Below are positions 15,383 through 23,614 of a DNA stretch of 64,000 nucleotides, one piece after another (within the stretch, counting starts at the first letter, position 1; every line of letters begins with the position of its first letter). The translations under genes and the position numbers were made by a program. Origin of the DNA: Microbacterium sp. (GTDB taxonomy: Bacteria; Actinomycetota; Actinomycetes; Actinomycetales; Microbacteriaceae); NCBI RefSeq assembly GCF_031179285.1, contig NZ_JAPSHY010000015.1:19254-83253 (forward strand), given 5' to 3'. The notes beneath the pieces are model-generated. The model was not told the DNA's origin, made no database searches, and was given only the letters and a program-made list of their open reading frames with translations.

Positions 15383-15932
15383 TTCCCGACTCCTCATCCA
15401 CCCCGTGCGGCTACGAATCGTGCATGCACTCACTGGGGACCGGCAGCTCACGGTGGCGGAGCTGCAACACCAGCTGGAGAACGTGTCCGCGGCAACGGTG
15501 TACCGGCAAGTCGCTGCACTCGTTGACGGCGGTATTGTCAGGGTTGCCTCGGAGCGACGAGTTCGCGGGGTCGTCGAGCGGTCATACAGTCTCACGTCGG
15601 ACCGGCCACCTGTCGACGCAGCTGCTGTCGCGGCCGCGAGCGCGGGCGAACATCGTCGAGCGTTCGAGATCGCCATGACGACGCTCCTTGCTGAATTCGA
15701 AGGCTACATCAGGCGGGCGGATTCGTCGCCGGCTTCGGACCTGGTGGTCTATCAGCAGATGGCGCTCTGGCTGTCACGCGAGCAACTTGAGGAGTTCCTG
15801 ACGGAGCTCACCTCGCTCATCAGCCGCCTGCGCCAGAACGCGCCGCAGGCTGGCCGCGACCGGTACCTCTTCAGCCCGATCATCTTCCCCACCGAGCGCG
15901 GACCTTCCACTGATATCGGGCCGCCGGCTTAG
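15375..15932 (+). CDS. ArsR-like winged-helix transcriptional regulator
   Basis: A 185-residue protein whose first ~90 residues form a winged helix: LLIHPVRLRIVHALTG, LTVAELQHQLENVSAATVYRQVAALVDGGIV, with the recognition helix at SAATVYRQV. The C-terminal half is helical and may bind a ligand or dimerise; it has no metal-binding Cys cluster. ATG 15375 overlaps a small palindrome and has no ribosome site, so a leaderless message is possible. It is divergent from the hydrolase, and both lie within the 20-bp repeat pair, so the regulator probably controls the hydrolase as a self-contained module. Confidence 0.75.
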   Translation: MDHSRLLIHPVRLRIVHALTGDRQLTVAELQHQLENVSAATVYRQVAALVDGGIVRVASERRVRGVVERSYSLTSDRPPVDAAAVAAASAGEHRRAFEIAMTTLLAEFEGYIRRADSSPASDLVVYQQMALWLSREQLEEFLTELTSLISRLRQNAPQAGRDRYLFSPIIFPTERGPSTDIGPPA

Positions 15933-16010
15933 CGCGCATCGTGCGCTCTGGTCGCCGCAGCCGCCCCGCACCTCCGACAGGATGGAGACAGACGAAGGAG
16001 AGGAAACCGG

Positions 16011-16766
16011 ATGAGGATCGCGGTAGCAGGAGGGACGGGCCTCGTGGGTGCACACACCGTGGCGGCGGCGCGCGCCGCCGGACACGACGTGGTGGTGCTG
16101 TCGCGGTCGCAGGGGGTCGACGTGGTGACCGGACGCGGACTCGCCGATGCCCTCGTCGGCTCCGATGCCGTCATCGACGTCACGAATGTGTCGACGTTGT
16201 CGGGCGCGAAGGCGCGCGCCTTCTTCGAGACGGCGACGCGGCACTTGCTCGCCTCGGAGACTGCGGCCGGTGTGGGGCACCATGTCGCCCTGTCGATCGT
16301 CGGCATCGACGGAATCGACCGCTCCCACTATGCGGGCAAACTGGCGCAGGAGTGTGCGGTGTCGGCGGGCGACGTCCCGCACACCATCGCCCGAGTCGCG
16401 CAGTTCCACGAGTTCGCGGGCCAGGTGCTGGCGACCATGAAGGGGCCGATCGCCGTCATCCCGAAGGCTCTCATCCGACCCGTGTCAGCACGCGAGGTGG
16501 GAGCGCACCTCGTTCGACTGGCCGCGGCCGGCCCGGTGGGTCGGGCACCCGACCTGGTGGGCCCCCGTGACGAGGAACTCGCTGACATCGTCCGGCGTCA
16601 GTTGGCGTTCGACGGCATCCGTCGCCCGGTGCTGAGCGTGCGCCTGCCCGGCGTCTACGGCAGGGGGCTGGCGTCCGGCTCGTTGCGAGGACGGGCGGAC
16701 GCGCTCCGCGGTGAGGTCACCTTCGATGAGTGGCTGCGCAGCGAGGACCACGCACCCGCAGCCTGA
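16011..16766 (+). CDS. NAD(P)-binding SDR/NmrA-like oxidoreductase
   Basis: A 251-residue atypical short-chain dehydrogenase. MRIAVAGGTGLVGAHTVAAA holds the GGTGLVG nucleotide loop typical of NmrA-like and extended SDRs. VIDVTNVSTLSG and HHVALSIVGIDGID follow the fold, and the catalytic Tyr/Lys may be HYAGKLAQE. Such proteins reduce small molecules or sense the NADP state. AAGGAGAGG ends 7 bases before ATG 16011. The second 20-bp cassette repeat lies just upstream, and the frame crossing it would once have coupled this gene to the MerR regulator. Confidence 0.8.
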   Translation: MRIAVAGGTGLVGAHTVAAARAAGHDVVVLSRSQGVDVVTGRGLADALVGSDAVIDVTNVSTLSGAKARAFFETATRHLLASETAAGVGHHVALSIVGIDGIDRSHYAGKLAQECAVSAGDVPHTIARVAQFHEFAGQVLATMKGPIAVIPKALIRPVSAREVGAHLVRLAAAGPVGRAPDLVGPRDEELADIVRRQLAFDGIRRPVLSVRLPGVYGRGLASGSLRGRADALRGEVTFDEWLRSEDHAPAA

Positions 16767-16775
16767 GAAGGTCGC

Positions 16776-17693
16776 TCAGACGTGCACGTCGGCGGGGGAC
16801 TCCTCGCCCTCGTGGAAGTTCGGCTTCTTGCCCAGCATCCGAGCGATGCCGAGCACGATGCCGACGATGACGAGTCCCACGATGAGGCCGGCGATCGCCG
16901 AGAAGAGGGTGTCACCGATCCACACCACGACACCGCCGAGCGGCTCGAGGAGGTGCTCGATGCCGTGCAGGATGTCGGCGCCGAAGTGCACGCCGACCTC
17001 GCCGAGGTTCACCAGGACCAGGTGACCACCGACCCAGAGCATCGCGACGGTGCCGAGGATGCTGATGAACCGGAAGACGGCCGGCATCGACCGCACGATC
17101 CGCATGCCGGTGTGGCGCACGCGCTGCACCGGGTTCTTCGCCATCTTCAGGCCGATGTCATCGATCTTCACCAGCAGCGCCACCGCGCCGTAGACGACGA
17201 GCGTCATCATCAGCGCGATCACGGCCAGGATCGCGAGGGTCGTCCAGATGTCGAGGCCGCGTTCGAGGTTCGCGAGCGAGATGAGCATGATCTCGGTGGA
17301 GAGGATGAGGTCGGTGCGAACGGCACCGAGCACGAGCTTCTTCTCGTCTCGTGCGCCCTCGTCGGCGTGGCCGTGCTGCACGCCGAACCACTCCAGCACC
17401 TTCTCGGCTCCCTCGAAGCAGAGGTACCCGCCACCGAGGATCAGCAGGTAGGGCAGCACCCACGGAGCGAAAGCGGTGAGCAGCAGGGCGATCGGGATGA
17501 TGATGACGAACTTGTTCGCGAGCGACCCCAGCGCGATCTTGCCCACCACGGGCAGCTCGCGGGCGGGTGTGATGCCCTGCACATACTGCGGCGTCACTGC
17601 GGCATCGTCGATGACGACGCCGGCAGCCTTCGCCGAGGCCTTCATCGCCGCGCTGAGAATGTCATCGACGACCGCGAGCAGTCCAACCGACAT
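16776..17693 (-). CDS. DUF808-family inner-membrane protein
   Basis: A 305-residue polytopic protein similar to the DUF808 family (E. coli YedI). MSVGLLAVVDDILSAAMKASAKAAGVVIDDAAVTPQYVQG is the characteristic start, and about eight membrane segments follow, among them FVIIIPIALLLTAFAPWVLPYLLILGG and LILSTEIMLISLANLERG. Function is unknown. It ends in the acidic, cytoplasmic EGEESPADV. It converges on the SDR gene with a 9-base gap. Its upstream gap shares promoters with the divergent msrBA operon. Confidence 0.85.
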   Translation of the reverse strand: MSVGLLAVVDDILSAAMKASAKAAGVVIDDAAVTPQYVQGITPARELPVVGKIALGSLANKFVIIIPIALLLTAFAPWVLPYLLILGGGYLCFEGAEKVLEWFGVQHGHADEGARDEKKLVLGAVRTDLILSTEIMLISLANLERGLDIWTTLAILAVIALMMTLVVYGAVALLVKIDDIGLKMAKNPVQRVRHTGMRIVRSMPAVFRFISILGTVAMLWVGGHLVLVNLGEVGVHFGADILHGIEHLLEPLGGVVVWIGDTLFSAIAGLIVGLVIVGIVLGIARMLGKKPNFHEGEESPADVHV

Positions 17694-17851
17694 GTGCGTC
17701 CCCCTGTTGTGTGGTCCGGTTAGTCAGACTACCGACTGCTGACTGCTCGCAAACTCACAGCGCGCTCCCAGTCCCGCGGGACCAAATCCGCACCGGCCGC
17801 GGTTCTCTTCAGTGACGCCGCAGCCAGCGACGTCTGACAAGGAGTCAGATC
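17694..17851. promoter_or_regulatory. Divergent promoter region between DUF808 and msrB
   Basis: TAGTC-a-GACTA (17721-17731) is an 11-base palindrome 28 bases upstream of the DUF808 start, with further GACTG copies just after. AAGGAG (17840-17845) is the msrB ribosome site. I see no well-placed -10/-35 pair for either gene. Confidence 0.35.
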
Positions 17852-18328
17852 ATGTCGACCGAGTACGCCAAGACCCCTGGGGCGATCAGCGCCCTCACGC
17901 ACCTGCAGTACGAGGTGACGCAGCAGGAGGCGACGGAGCCACCGTTCCGCAACGCCTACTGGAACACCCACGACGACGGCATCTACGTCGACGTCGTCTC
18001 GGGCGAGCCGCTGTTCTCGTCCACCGACAAGTTCGACAGCGGCACCGGATGGCCGAGCTTCACCCGTCCGATCGATGCGGACGCGGTGACCACACGCACC
18101 GATCGCACGCTGTTCATGAAGCGCACCGAGGCGCGCTCCGCCGTGGCCGACAGCCATCTGGGCCACGTCTTCGACGACGGTCCGAGGGATGCCGGGGGCA
18201 TGCGGTACTGCATGAACTCCGCCGCACTGCGGTTCATCCCGGCTGACAGGCTCGACGAAGAGGGATACGGTCGCTACAGCCGCCTCTTCGACACCACCAC
18301 CACTCACCCTTCTGAGGAGCAGTCATGA
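17852..18328 (+). CDS. msrB: Peptide-methionine (R)-S-oxide reductase
   Basis: The 158-residue product reduces R-methionine sulfoxide in proteins. [20 protein letters not shown] is the substrate region, [10 protein letters not shown] follows, and [11 protein letters not shown] contains the catalytic Cys120. The two CxxC zinc pairs of many MsrB proteins are absent, so this is the zinc-free form; no obvious resolving Cys is seen. AAGGAG precedes ATG 17852. Its stop overlaps the msrA start (ATGA), so both stereoisomers of the oxide are repaired from one message. Confidence 0.93.
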   Translation: MSTEYAKTPGAISALTHLQYEVTQQEATEPPFRNAYWNTHDDGIYVDVVSGEPLFSSTDKFDSGTGWPSFTRPIDADAVTTRTDRTLFMKRTEARSAVADSHLGHVFDDGPRDAGGMRYCMNSAALRFIPADRLDEEGYGRYSRLFDTTTTHPSEEQS

Positions 18329-18867
18329 CCGACACCGGAACCATCACCCGCACCCCCGGCACCGAGACGGCGGTCCTCGCCGGCGGTTGTTTCTGGGGCA
18401 TGGAGGATCTGATCCGCCGCCAGCCCGGCGTGCTGGCCACCCGGGTCGGCTACACGGGCGGCTCGAACGATCACGCGACGTACCGCAACCACCCCGGCCA
18501 CGCCGAGGCGGTCGAGATCGTGTTCGACCCCACCGTGACGACGTACCGCGACATCCTCGCGTTCTTCTTCCAGATCCACGACCCGTCCACCAAGGACCGC
18601 CAGGGCAATGACATCGGCTCGAGCTACCGCTCGGCGATCTTCCCGCTCACCCCCGAGCAGGAGGCCGTCGCTCGCGACACGATCGCCGACGTCGACGCGT
18701 CCGGGCTCTGGCCGGGCAAGGCCGTCACCACGATCGAGCCCGCCGGCCCGTTCTGGGAGGCCGAGGAAGAGCACCAGGACTATCTGATCAAGTACCCGAA
18801 CGGCTACACCTGCCACTTCCCGCGCGCGGGATGGGTGCTGCCGAAGCGTGAGAACGCCGCCGTCTGA
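18325..18867 (+). CDS. msrA: Peptide-methionine (S)-S-oxide reductase
   Basis: A 180-residue protein that reduces S-methionine sulfoxide. [15 protein letters not shown] holds the GCFWG motif with catalytic Cys22; [17 protein letters not shown] and [11 protein letters not shown] are the further conserved blocks. No C-terminal resolving cysteines are seen beyond Cys in YTCHFP. Translationally coupled to msrB by a 4-base overlap and followed by a strong hairpin terminator. Confidence 0.95.
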   Translation: MTDTGTITRTPGTETAVLAGGCFWGMEDLIRRQPGVLATRVGYTGGSNDHATYRNHPGHAEAVEIVFDPTVTTYRDILAFFFQIHDPSTKDRQGNDIGSSYRSAIFPLTPEQEAVARDTIADVDASGLWPGKAVTTIEPAGPFWEAEEEHQDYLIKYPNGYTCHFPRAGWVLPKRENAAV

Positions 18868-18884
18868 GGCGACCTGCCGAAAAC

Positions 18885-18919
18885 GATGCCGCCTGACGGA
18901 CCACCCGTCAGGCGGCATC
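18885..18919. terminator. Strong hairpin after msrA
   Basis: GATGCCGCCTGACGG (18885-18899) pairs exactly with CCGTCAGGCGGCATC (18905-18919) across a 5-base loop: 15 perfect base pairs. The T tail is missing, but position and stability fit a terminator serving msrBA and perhaps the convergent hydrolase gene. Confidence 0.75.
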
Positions 18920-18950
18920 CGCCGGTCTGCGGATCGTCGTAGCGGTGGCG

Positions 18951-19760
18951 TCAGACCTCGGCGAAGAAGTCCAGCGCAGCTTCTCTGAAGGCACGTGACC
19001 CGGGGGCGTTGAAGTGGTTCCGCTCGGGAATCTCGAAGAATCGGCCCTGCGGGGCGGCGGACGCGAGTGCGCGTGAGCCCTCGATGATGGCGTCCTTGGA
19101 CCCGGTGGCGAACAGGATCGGCCGGGCGGGTGCGTCCGTCGGGTCCGGATCGACCGTGCCGGAACTGCGCATCCCTTCCGCGAGGGCAAGCAGCGAGCGC
19201 AGGTCGTTGCCGCTCACCCGCTCGGTGAGGGCGATGTAGTTCTGGGTGGTCCTGTCGGTCACCGGCGTGCCGTCGGCGAGGAAGGCCCGAACCTGTCCGA
19301 GGTCGAGACGGGCGAGCGGAACACCGTCCGGCACGCCGCCGAGCACGGCGCGACCGATGCGGTGCGGAAGGTCGCGCACCACCTCCCAGCCGACGCGGGC
19401 TCCCAGCGAGTAGCCGACGTAGAACGCATCGTCGACGAGGTAGGTGTCCATGACGGATTCGACGTCGGTGGCGAGAGTGCGGATGCCGTAGGCCGACGCT
19501 TCGTGCGGTTTCTCGCTCAGGCCATGGCCGCGCTGGTCGAGCGCGAGCACCCGGTATCCGGCGTGCGTGAGGTCGCGCACCCATCCGGTGAGCACCCAGT
19601 TGTCTCGTGCGTTCGACGCGAATCCGTGCACCGCGACGACGACGGGTGCGTCGGGGTCGCCCCAGGTGTAGGTCGCGAGCCGGGTTCCGTCGGCGGCGTA
19701 CACCTGCTGCGGTTCGGGCATCTCGGTCAGAGCGGAAAGGGGAGCGGCCACGTGATCCAT
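18951..19760 (-). CDS. Alpha/beta-fold hydrolase
   Basis: A 269-residue alpha/beta hydrolase. VVVAVHGFASNARDN gives the HG oxyanion element, VLALDQRGHGLS the strand-4 loop, and YVGYSLGARV the nucleophile elbow (GYSLGA, serine). ILFATGSKDAII probably carries the acidic residue and ERNHFN the histidine. The set fits epoxide hydrolase, esterase or dienelactone hydrolase-like enzymes, with no specific substrate visible. ATG 19760 has AAGGA upstream. Longer frames would run into the terminator hairpin at 19806. Confidence 0.82.
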   Translation of the reverse strand: MDHVAAPLSALTEMPEPQQVYAADGTRLATYTWGDPDAPVVVAVHGFASNARDNWVLTGWVRDLTHAGYRVLALDQRGHGLSEKPHEASAYGIRTLATDVESVMDTYLVDDAFYVGYSLGARVGWEVVRDLPHRIGRAVLGGVPDGVPLARLDLGQVRAFLADGTPVTDRTTQNYIALTERVSGNDLRSLLALAEGMRSSGTVDPDPTDAPARPILFATGSKDAIIEGSRALASAAPQGRFFEIPERNHFNAPGSRAFREAALDFFAEV

Positions 19761-19805
19761 TCTGGTCCTTCGCCCGGTGCCCGGCTCCGGCATCCGCTGC
19801 TGAGA

Positions 19806-19851
19806 GATGGAAAACGCCGGTGGGAACGGTGTCCCACCGGCGTTTTCCATC
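19806..19851. terminator. 20-bp perfect hairpin downstream of katA
   Basis: GATGGAAAACGCCGGTGGGA (19806-19825) and TCCCACCGGCGTTTTCCATC (19832-19851) are exact complements around a 6-base loop. On the minus strand it follows the catalase stop by 50 bases. The run of T in the arm could serve as a weak U tract. This is the most stable simple hairpin I found. Confidence 0.8.
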
Positions 19852-19900
19852 CATCAAGCGCCCGTCACGAGCGGCGCGGCGCTCGCCGCGGATGCCGGCG

Positions 19901-21367
19901 TCAGACGCGGTCGCGCAACGCCGCACCGAGCTCGGCGTCGACGTTCGTCCAGTACTGGAAGAAGCGCTCGCGGATCTCGTCGATGGTGATCGACTGGCCC
20001 TGACCCGTCAGGGTCTCGAGGAACCTGGCGCGCTGCTCGCCGTCGAAGACGTCGCGGTAGAGCGTGCCGGCCTGACCGAAGTCGTCGTCGTCGGCGTGCA
20101 GCGTGGCGGCGGAACGCATGAGCTCGCCGTCGGTCTCCCAACTCGCCTCGACACCGACGGCAGGGTCGGCGGTCGGGCCGCCCGCCGCACCGAACGAGTT
20201 CGGCGTATACACACGGTGCTCGGCCGGATTGAACGTGTACTGCATCTGGCCTTCGTGCATGTAGTTGCGCACCTCGGCCGCGTGCGGCTGATTCACCGGC
20301 AGCTGGTTGTAGTTCGCCCCGATGCGGTAACGCTGGGCGTCGGAATAGGCGAAGACCCGGGCCATCAGCATCTTGTCCGGCGAGATGCCGGTGCCGGGAA
20401 CCTGGTTGCCGGGCGAGAACGCGGCCTGCTCGATCTCGGCGAAGAAGTTCTGCGGATTGCGGTTCAGTGTGAACGTGCCGACCTTGATGCGGGGGTAGTC
20501 CTTCTTCGACCAGGTCTTGGTGAGGTCGAACGGGTTGAAGCGATAGGCCTTGGCCTCGTCGTACGGCATGACCTGCACATAGACGTCCCACGAGGGGTGC
20601 TCGCCGCGCTGGATCGCATCGAACAGATCGCGGCGATAGAAGTCCGCGTCGGAACCGGCGAGCTGCTGCGCCTCGTCGGCACCCATGCTCTCCACGCCCT
20701 GGTGCGAGAGGAAGTGGTACTGCACCCAGAAGCGCTCGCCGTCGGCGTTGATCCACTGGTACGTGTGCGAGCCGTAGCCGTTCATGTGGCGCCAGCTGCG
20801 GGGCAGGCCGCGGTCGCCCATGAGGTAGGTGACCTGGTGCGCGGTCTCGGGCGAGAGGGTCCAGAAGTCCCACTGCATGTCGGAGTTGCGGAGTCCCGAG
20901 TCGCCGAGACGCTTCTGGGAGTGGATGAAGTCGGGGAACTTCATCGCATCGCGCAGGAAGAACGTGGGCGTGTTGTTGCCGACGATGTCGAGGTTGCCCT
21001 CGCTCGTGTAGAAGCGCAGCGCGAAGCCGCGCACGTCGCGCCAGGTGTCGGGGGAGCCCTGCTCCCCGGCGACCGACGAGAAACGGAGCAGCGTCTCGCT
21101 GGTGGCGCCCGGCTGGAACACCGCCGCGCGGGTGTAGGCCGAGACGTCTTCCGTCACGACGAACTCGCCGAAGGCTCCGCCGCCCTTGGCGTGAGGGTTG
21201 CGCTCCGGCACCCGCTCGCGGTTGAAGGAGGCGAGCTTCTCGACGAGATAGCGATCGTGCAGGACCGTGGGTCCGTCGGCTCCGACGGTCAGCGAGTGCG
21301 CGTCGCTGGCGACGGGCGTGCCTGTCTGGGTGGTCGTCGCCGGTGTGGTCGGTGTGGGATCGGTCAT
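19901..21367 (-). CDS. katA: Monofunctional haem catalase
   Basis: A 488-residue small-subunit catalase splitting hydrogen peroxide to water and oxygen. The distal His lies in [11 protein letters not shown] (~residue 58), the distal Asn in [11 protein letters not shown], and the proximal haem-binding Tyr in [15 protein letters not shown]. Length and order match clade-3 KatA enzymes. ATG 21367 has GAAGGAGA just before it. The Fur-family gene lies 70 bases upstream in the same direction, with a small hairpin between, so the pair probably forms a peroxide-responsive unit. Confidence 0.95.
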   Translation of the reverse strand: MTDPTPTTPATTTQTGTPVASDAHSLTVGADGPTVLHDRYLVEKLASFNRERVPERNPHAKGGGAFGEFVVTEDVSAYTRAAVFQPGATSETLLRFSSVAGEQGSPDTWRDVRGFALRFYTSEGNLDIVGNNTPTFFLRDAMKFPDFIHSQKRLGDSGLRNSDMQWDFWTLSPETAHQVTYLMGDRGLPRSWRHMNGYGSHTYQWINADGERFWVQYHFLSHQGVESMGADEAQQLAGSDADFYRRDLFDAIQRGEHPSWDVYVQVMPYDEAKAYRFNPFDLTKTWSKKDYPRIKVGTFTLNRNPQNFFAEIEQAAFSPGNQVPGTGISPDKMLMARVFAYSDAQRYRIGANYNQLPVNQPHAAEVRNYMHEGQMQYTFNPAEHRVYTPNSFGAAGGPTADPAVGVEASWETDGELMRSAATLHADDDDFGQAGTLYRDVFDGEQRARFLETLTGQGQSITIDEIRERFFQYWTNVDAELGAALRDRV

Positions 21368-21406
21368 CTGTTCTCCTTCATGATGCGCGGGCGCGACGAA
21401 ACAGCC

Positions 21407-21423
21407 CTGCCCCGGCGGGGCAG
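21407..21423. promoter_or_regulatory. Small hairpin between the Fur-family gene and katA
   Basis: CTGCCCC (21407-21413) pairs with GGGGCAG (21417-21423) over a 3-base loop. It lies in the 70-base gap between the regulator and catalase genes and could attenuate read-through or protect a processed katA message. It has no T tail. Confidence 0.4.
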
Positions 21424-21437
21424 TGCGGGTGCGTCGA

Positions 21438-21860
21438 CTATCGCGCGGTTTGACAGCCGGGGCACAGGCCCCAGAAGGTGACTTCTGCTGTCTGGATGGT
21501 GAACCCCGCCGTGTCGGACGGGGTGAGGCACGGCGCTTCGCCGACGGTGCAGTCCACATCGGCCACGGCGCCGCAGCCGGTGCAGACCACGTGGTGATGA
21601 TTGTCGTCGATGCGCCGCTCGTAGAGCGCCGCGGAACCCGCCGGTTCGATCCGGCGGATGAGGCCCGCCGTCGTCAGGTCCGAGAGGATGTTGTGCACCG
21701 ACTGGATCGACGTGGTCGGAAGCCCGTCGGACACGGCGCGGTATACCCGCTCCGCATCCGTGTGGGCCATGGAGTCCAGCGCCTCGAGCACGGCGACGCG
21801 GCCCGCGGTGGACTTCAACCCGGCGGCATGCAGCGCAGCGTCGAGGTCCGTGGTCTCCAT
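21438..21860 (-). CDS. Fur-family repressor (peroxide/iron type) next to katA
   Basis: A 140-residue Fur-family regulator. The winged helix covers ~1-80 ([17 protein letters not shown], then [20 protein letters not shown]). The metal-binding C-terminal domain has [13 protein letters not shown] and CPGCQ, two CxxC pairs for structural zinc. Adjacency to katA suggests a FurA/PerR-like peroxide sensor rather than an iron regulator. ATG 21860 begins 6 bases after TATGGT, so the message is probably leaderless, and a TTTTGA palindrome covers its -35. That predicts autoregulation. Confidence 0.85.
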   Translation of the reverse strand: METTDLDAALHAAGLKSTAGRVAVLEALDSMAHTDAERVYRAVSDGLPTTSIQSVHNILSDLTTAGLIRRIEPAGSAALYERRIDDNHHHVVCTGCGAVADVDCTVGEAPCLTPSDTAGFTIQTAEVTFWGLCPGCQTAR

Positions 21861-21866
21861 GCCTTC

Positions 21867-21899
21867 ACCATACACGAGTTGTTTTGAATGACTCAAAAC
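21867..21899 (-). promoter_or_regulatory. Fur-box-like palindrome over the regulator's promoter
   Basis: GTTTTGA (21881-21887) and TCAAAAC (21893-21899) are exact complements with 5 bases between. On the minus strand TTGAGT (21896-21891), an 18-base spacer and TATGGT (21872-21867) form the promoter. The palindrome overlaps the -35, a standard repression geometry. Confidence 0.7.
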
Positions 21900-21924
21900 T
21901 AGCGGTCGCCGGGCGCGCCGGAAC

Positions 21925-22581
21925 TCACGACTCGGATGGCGCCAGGGGAAGCTCGAGTCCGTAGTTCCACGACAGGATCGCCGGCTGCTCCCGGTAGAAG
22001 CTCAGCACCGACACGGATCCGGCATCCAGGGTGATCTGGGCTCCGAACCGCGGAGCCAACCGCAGGTACACGGCGGTGAGGATCCGCAGGAAATGACCGT
22101 GTGCGACCAGGGCGACGTCGCCCTCCGCCATCGCGGGCAGCACGCGGGTCAGGACGCGCGATGCGCGCGCGGCCACCTCCTCCACCGTCTCGCCGGGGGT
22201 CTGCCCGCGAATCACACCGTGCGTGAACGCGCTCCAGTTGTAGCCGAGCTCCTCGCGGATGTCGCGTGTCGTGCGCCCCTCGTATCCGCCGTAGTCCCAT
22301 TCGACCAGAAGCGGGTCGATCTCGGCACGCAGGCCCGCAAGTTCCGCGGTGCGCTGCGCACGTTGCAGGGGCGAGGTCAGAACGAGCGAGAACGTGTAGT
22401 CGGAGACGAGGTCACCGGCGCGTCGGGCGAGCGACTCGCCTCGGGCGGTGAGGGGAACATCCGTCAGCCCGGTGTGCCTGCCCGCCTTCGACCACTCGGT
22501 TTCGCCGTGGCGCAGCAGCACCAGTTTCCCGCCAGGGTTGTCCGGGGCGGGATGGTCGGGCAGCAGATCGACGGTGAGCAC
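21925..22581 (-). CDS. Histidine-phosphatase (phosphoglycerate-mutase-like) protein
   Basis: A 218-residue protein of the histidine phosphatase superfamily. LVLLRHGETEW contains the RHG motif whose His is phosphorylated, and DVALVAHGHFLRIL the second catalytic His. LVEWDYGGYEGRTT holds the acid residue. Substrate range in this family runs from phosphoglycerate to sugar phosphates and nucleotides. GTG 22581 is chosen because it begins just after the GH130 stop, 37 bases away; longer starts overlap that gene. It may be the last gene of the sugar operon and act on its phosphorylated product. Confidence 0.82.
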   Translation of the reverse strand: MLTVDLLPDHPAPDNPGGKLVLLRHGETEWSKAGRHTGLTDVPLTARGESLARRAGDLVSDYTFSLVLTSPLQRAQRTAELAGLRAEIDPLLVEWDYGGYEGRTTRDIREELGYNWSAFTHGVIRGQTPGETVEEVAARASRVLTRVLPAMAEGDVALVAHGHFLRILTAVYLRLAPRFGAQITLDAGSVSVLSFYREQPAILSWNYGLELPLAPSES

Positions 22582-22618
22582 ACCGCAACCGTAGTCCGGC
22601 CGACCACCCACCGCGAGA

Positions 22619-23599
22619 CTACGCCGCAACCTCGCGCAGGACCCGGCCCCACGGTTCGGCCGGGTCGTGGATCGCCACGGCCAGGGTGGTGTCGGACTGT
22701 CCGTAATACGCGAACCACTTGCCCTGGAACTTCACCAGTCCTTCGACGAACGTGACGTTCGACACGAGCCCGTTCATATCCTCGAAGGTCTGCGGTCGCA
22801 GCCATGGCTCCTGCAGACGCGCGATGACCTTCGTCGGCTCGTCCGGATCGATCGCGATCTGGCCGCAGCGATAGTCCACCTCGACCGATCCGTCTTCGTG
22901 GACCACCCGGGTGGCACCGTTCGTGAGGAAAAGGAGCAACCCGTTGTCAGTGACCACCGGCGAGGTGCCGATCTCGACGAGCGCCTCGTCCCAGGTGCCG
23001 GCCGTCGGGGAGTACATCGGCTCCGTGTCGGGCGTCCCCGGCGTCCAGTGGATCAGGTCGTCGCTCGTCGCCCAGTAGATCGCACCCTCGCCGAAATACA
23101 TCCACCACTTGCCATGCATCTTCTGCGGCACGATGACGCCCGCCTTCGACCAGTTGAAGCCGCGTGGATCCATCGTCTTGAAGGTGTCGAAGTCGTCGAA
23201 CAGCGGCCCGTGTCTGGTCCAGGTTCGCAGATCGGTCGAGGTCGCCAGGCACAGCTGCGCGCTGTGGCGATCCCACCCCGTGTAGGTGAGGTAGTAGGTG
23301 CCGTCGATCAACGAGATGCGCGGATCCTCGCACCCGTATCGCTCGTAGTCCTCTTCGGGCGAGAGGATCGGCGCGTCCTCGCGGGTGAAGTTCACCCCGT
23401 CGCTCGATCGGGCGAGGCCGATGTGGGAGATGATGTCGTCGGCGTGCGCGCGGTACAGCAGCAGCACCTCATCACCGTCGAGGAGCGCCGCCGGGTTGTA
23501 GAGGTTCGCGGACTCCCAGCTGTCTCCTCGCGGGCGCAGGATCGGGTTGCCCTCGTACGGGGTGAACGGGCCGAGGGGGAAGGAGGCTCCGGTGAACAT
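22619..23599 (-). CDS. GH130-like glycoside hydrolase/phosphorylase
   Basis: A 326-residue five-bladed beta-propeller enzyme resembling GH130, which cleaves or phosphorolyses mannosyl linkages. NPILRPRGDSWESANLYNPAAL, LARSSDGVNF, YGCEDPRISLIDGTYYLTYTG (with the EDPR motif and the catalytic Asp) and NWSKAGVIVPQK are in family order. No signal peptide, so the substrate arrives through the ABC transporter encoded just upstream. Whether the enzyme is a phosphorylase or a beta-1,2-mannosidase depends on phosphate-binding residues I cannot judge by eye. Confidence 0.78.
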   Translation of the reverse strand: MFTGASFPLGPFTPYEGNPILRPRGDSWESANLYNPAALLDGDEVLLLYRAHADDIISHIGLARSSDGVNFTREDAPILSPEEDYERYGCEDPRISLIDGTYYLTYTGWDRHSAQLCLATSTDLRTWTRHGPLFDDFDTFKTMDPRGFNWSKAGVIVPQKMHGKWWMYFGEGAIYWATSDDLIHWTPGTPDTEPMYSPTAGTWDEALVEIGTSPVVTDNGLLLFLTNGATRVVHEDGSVEVDYRCGQIAIDPDEPTKVIARLQEPWLRPQTFEDMNGLVSNVTFVEGLVKFQGKWFAYYGQSDTTLAVAIHDPAEPWGRVLREVAA

Positions 23600-23614
23600 G
23601 GGTGCCCTTTCTGG

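Larger units (their letters stand above)
14056..15986. other. Inserted 1.9-kb cassette bounded by a 20-bp direct repeat
   Basis: CGCACCTCCGACAGGATGGA occurs at 14056-14075 and again at 15967-15986, exactly identical, with a 1911-base period. Between the copies lie only the hydrolase and HTH-regulator genes. Deleting one repeat plus the interval joins the merR frame to codons ending in TGA 16012-16014, which overlaps ATG 16011 of the SDR gene. That restores an ATGA couple. The interval contains A+T-rich patches (15301-15360 has 27 G+C of 60 by my count). No transposase or integrase is present. Confidence 0.75.
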
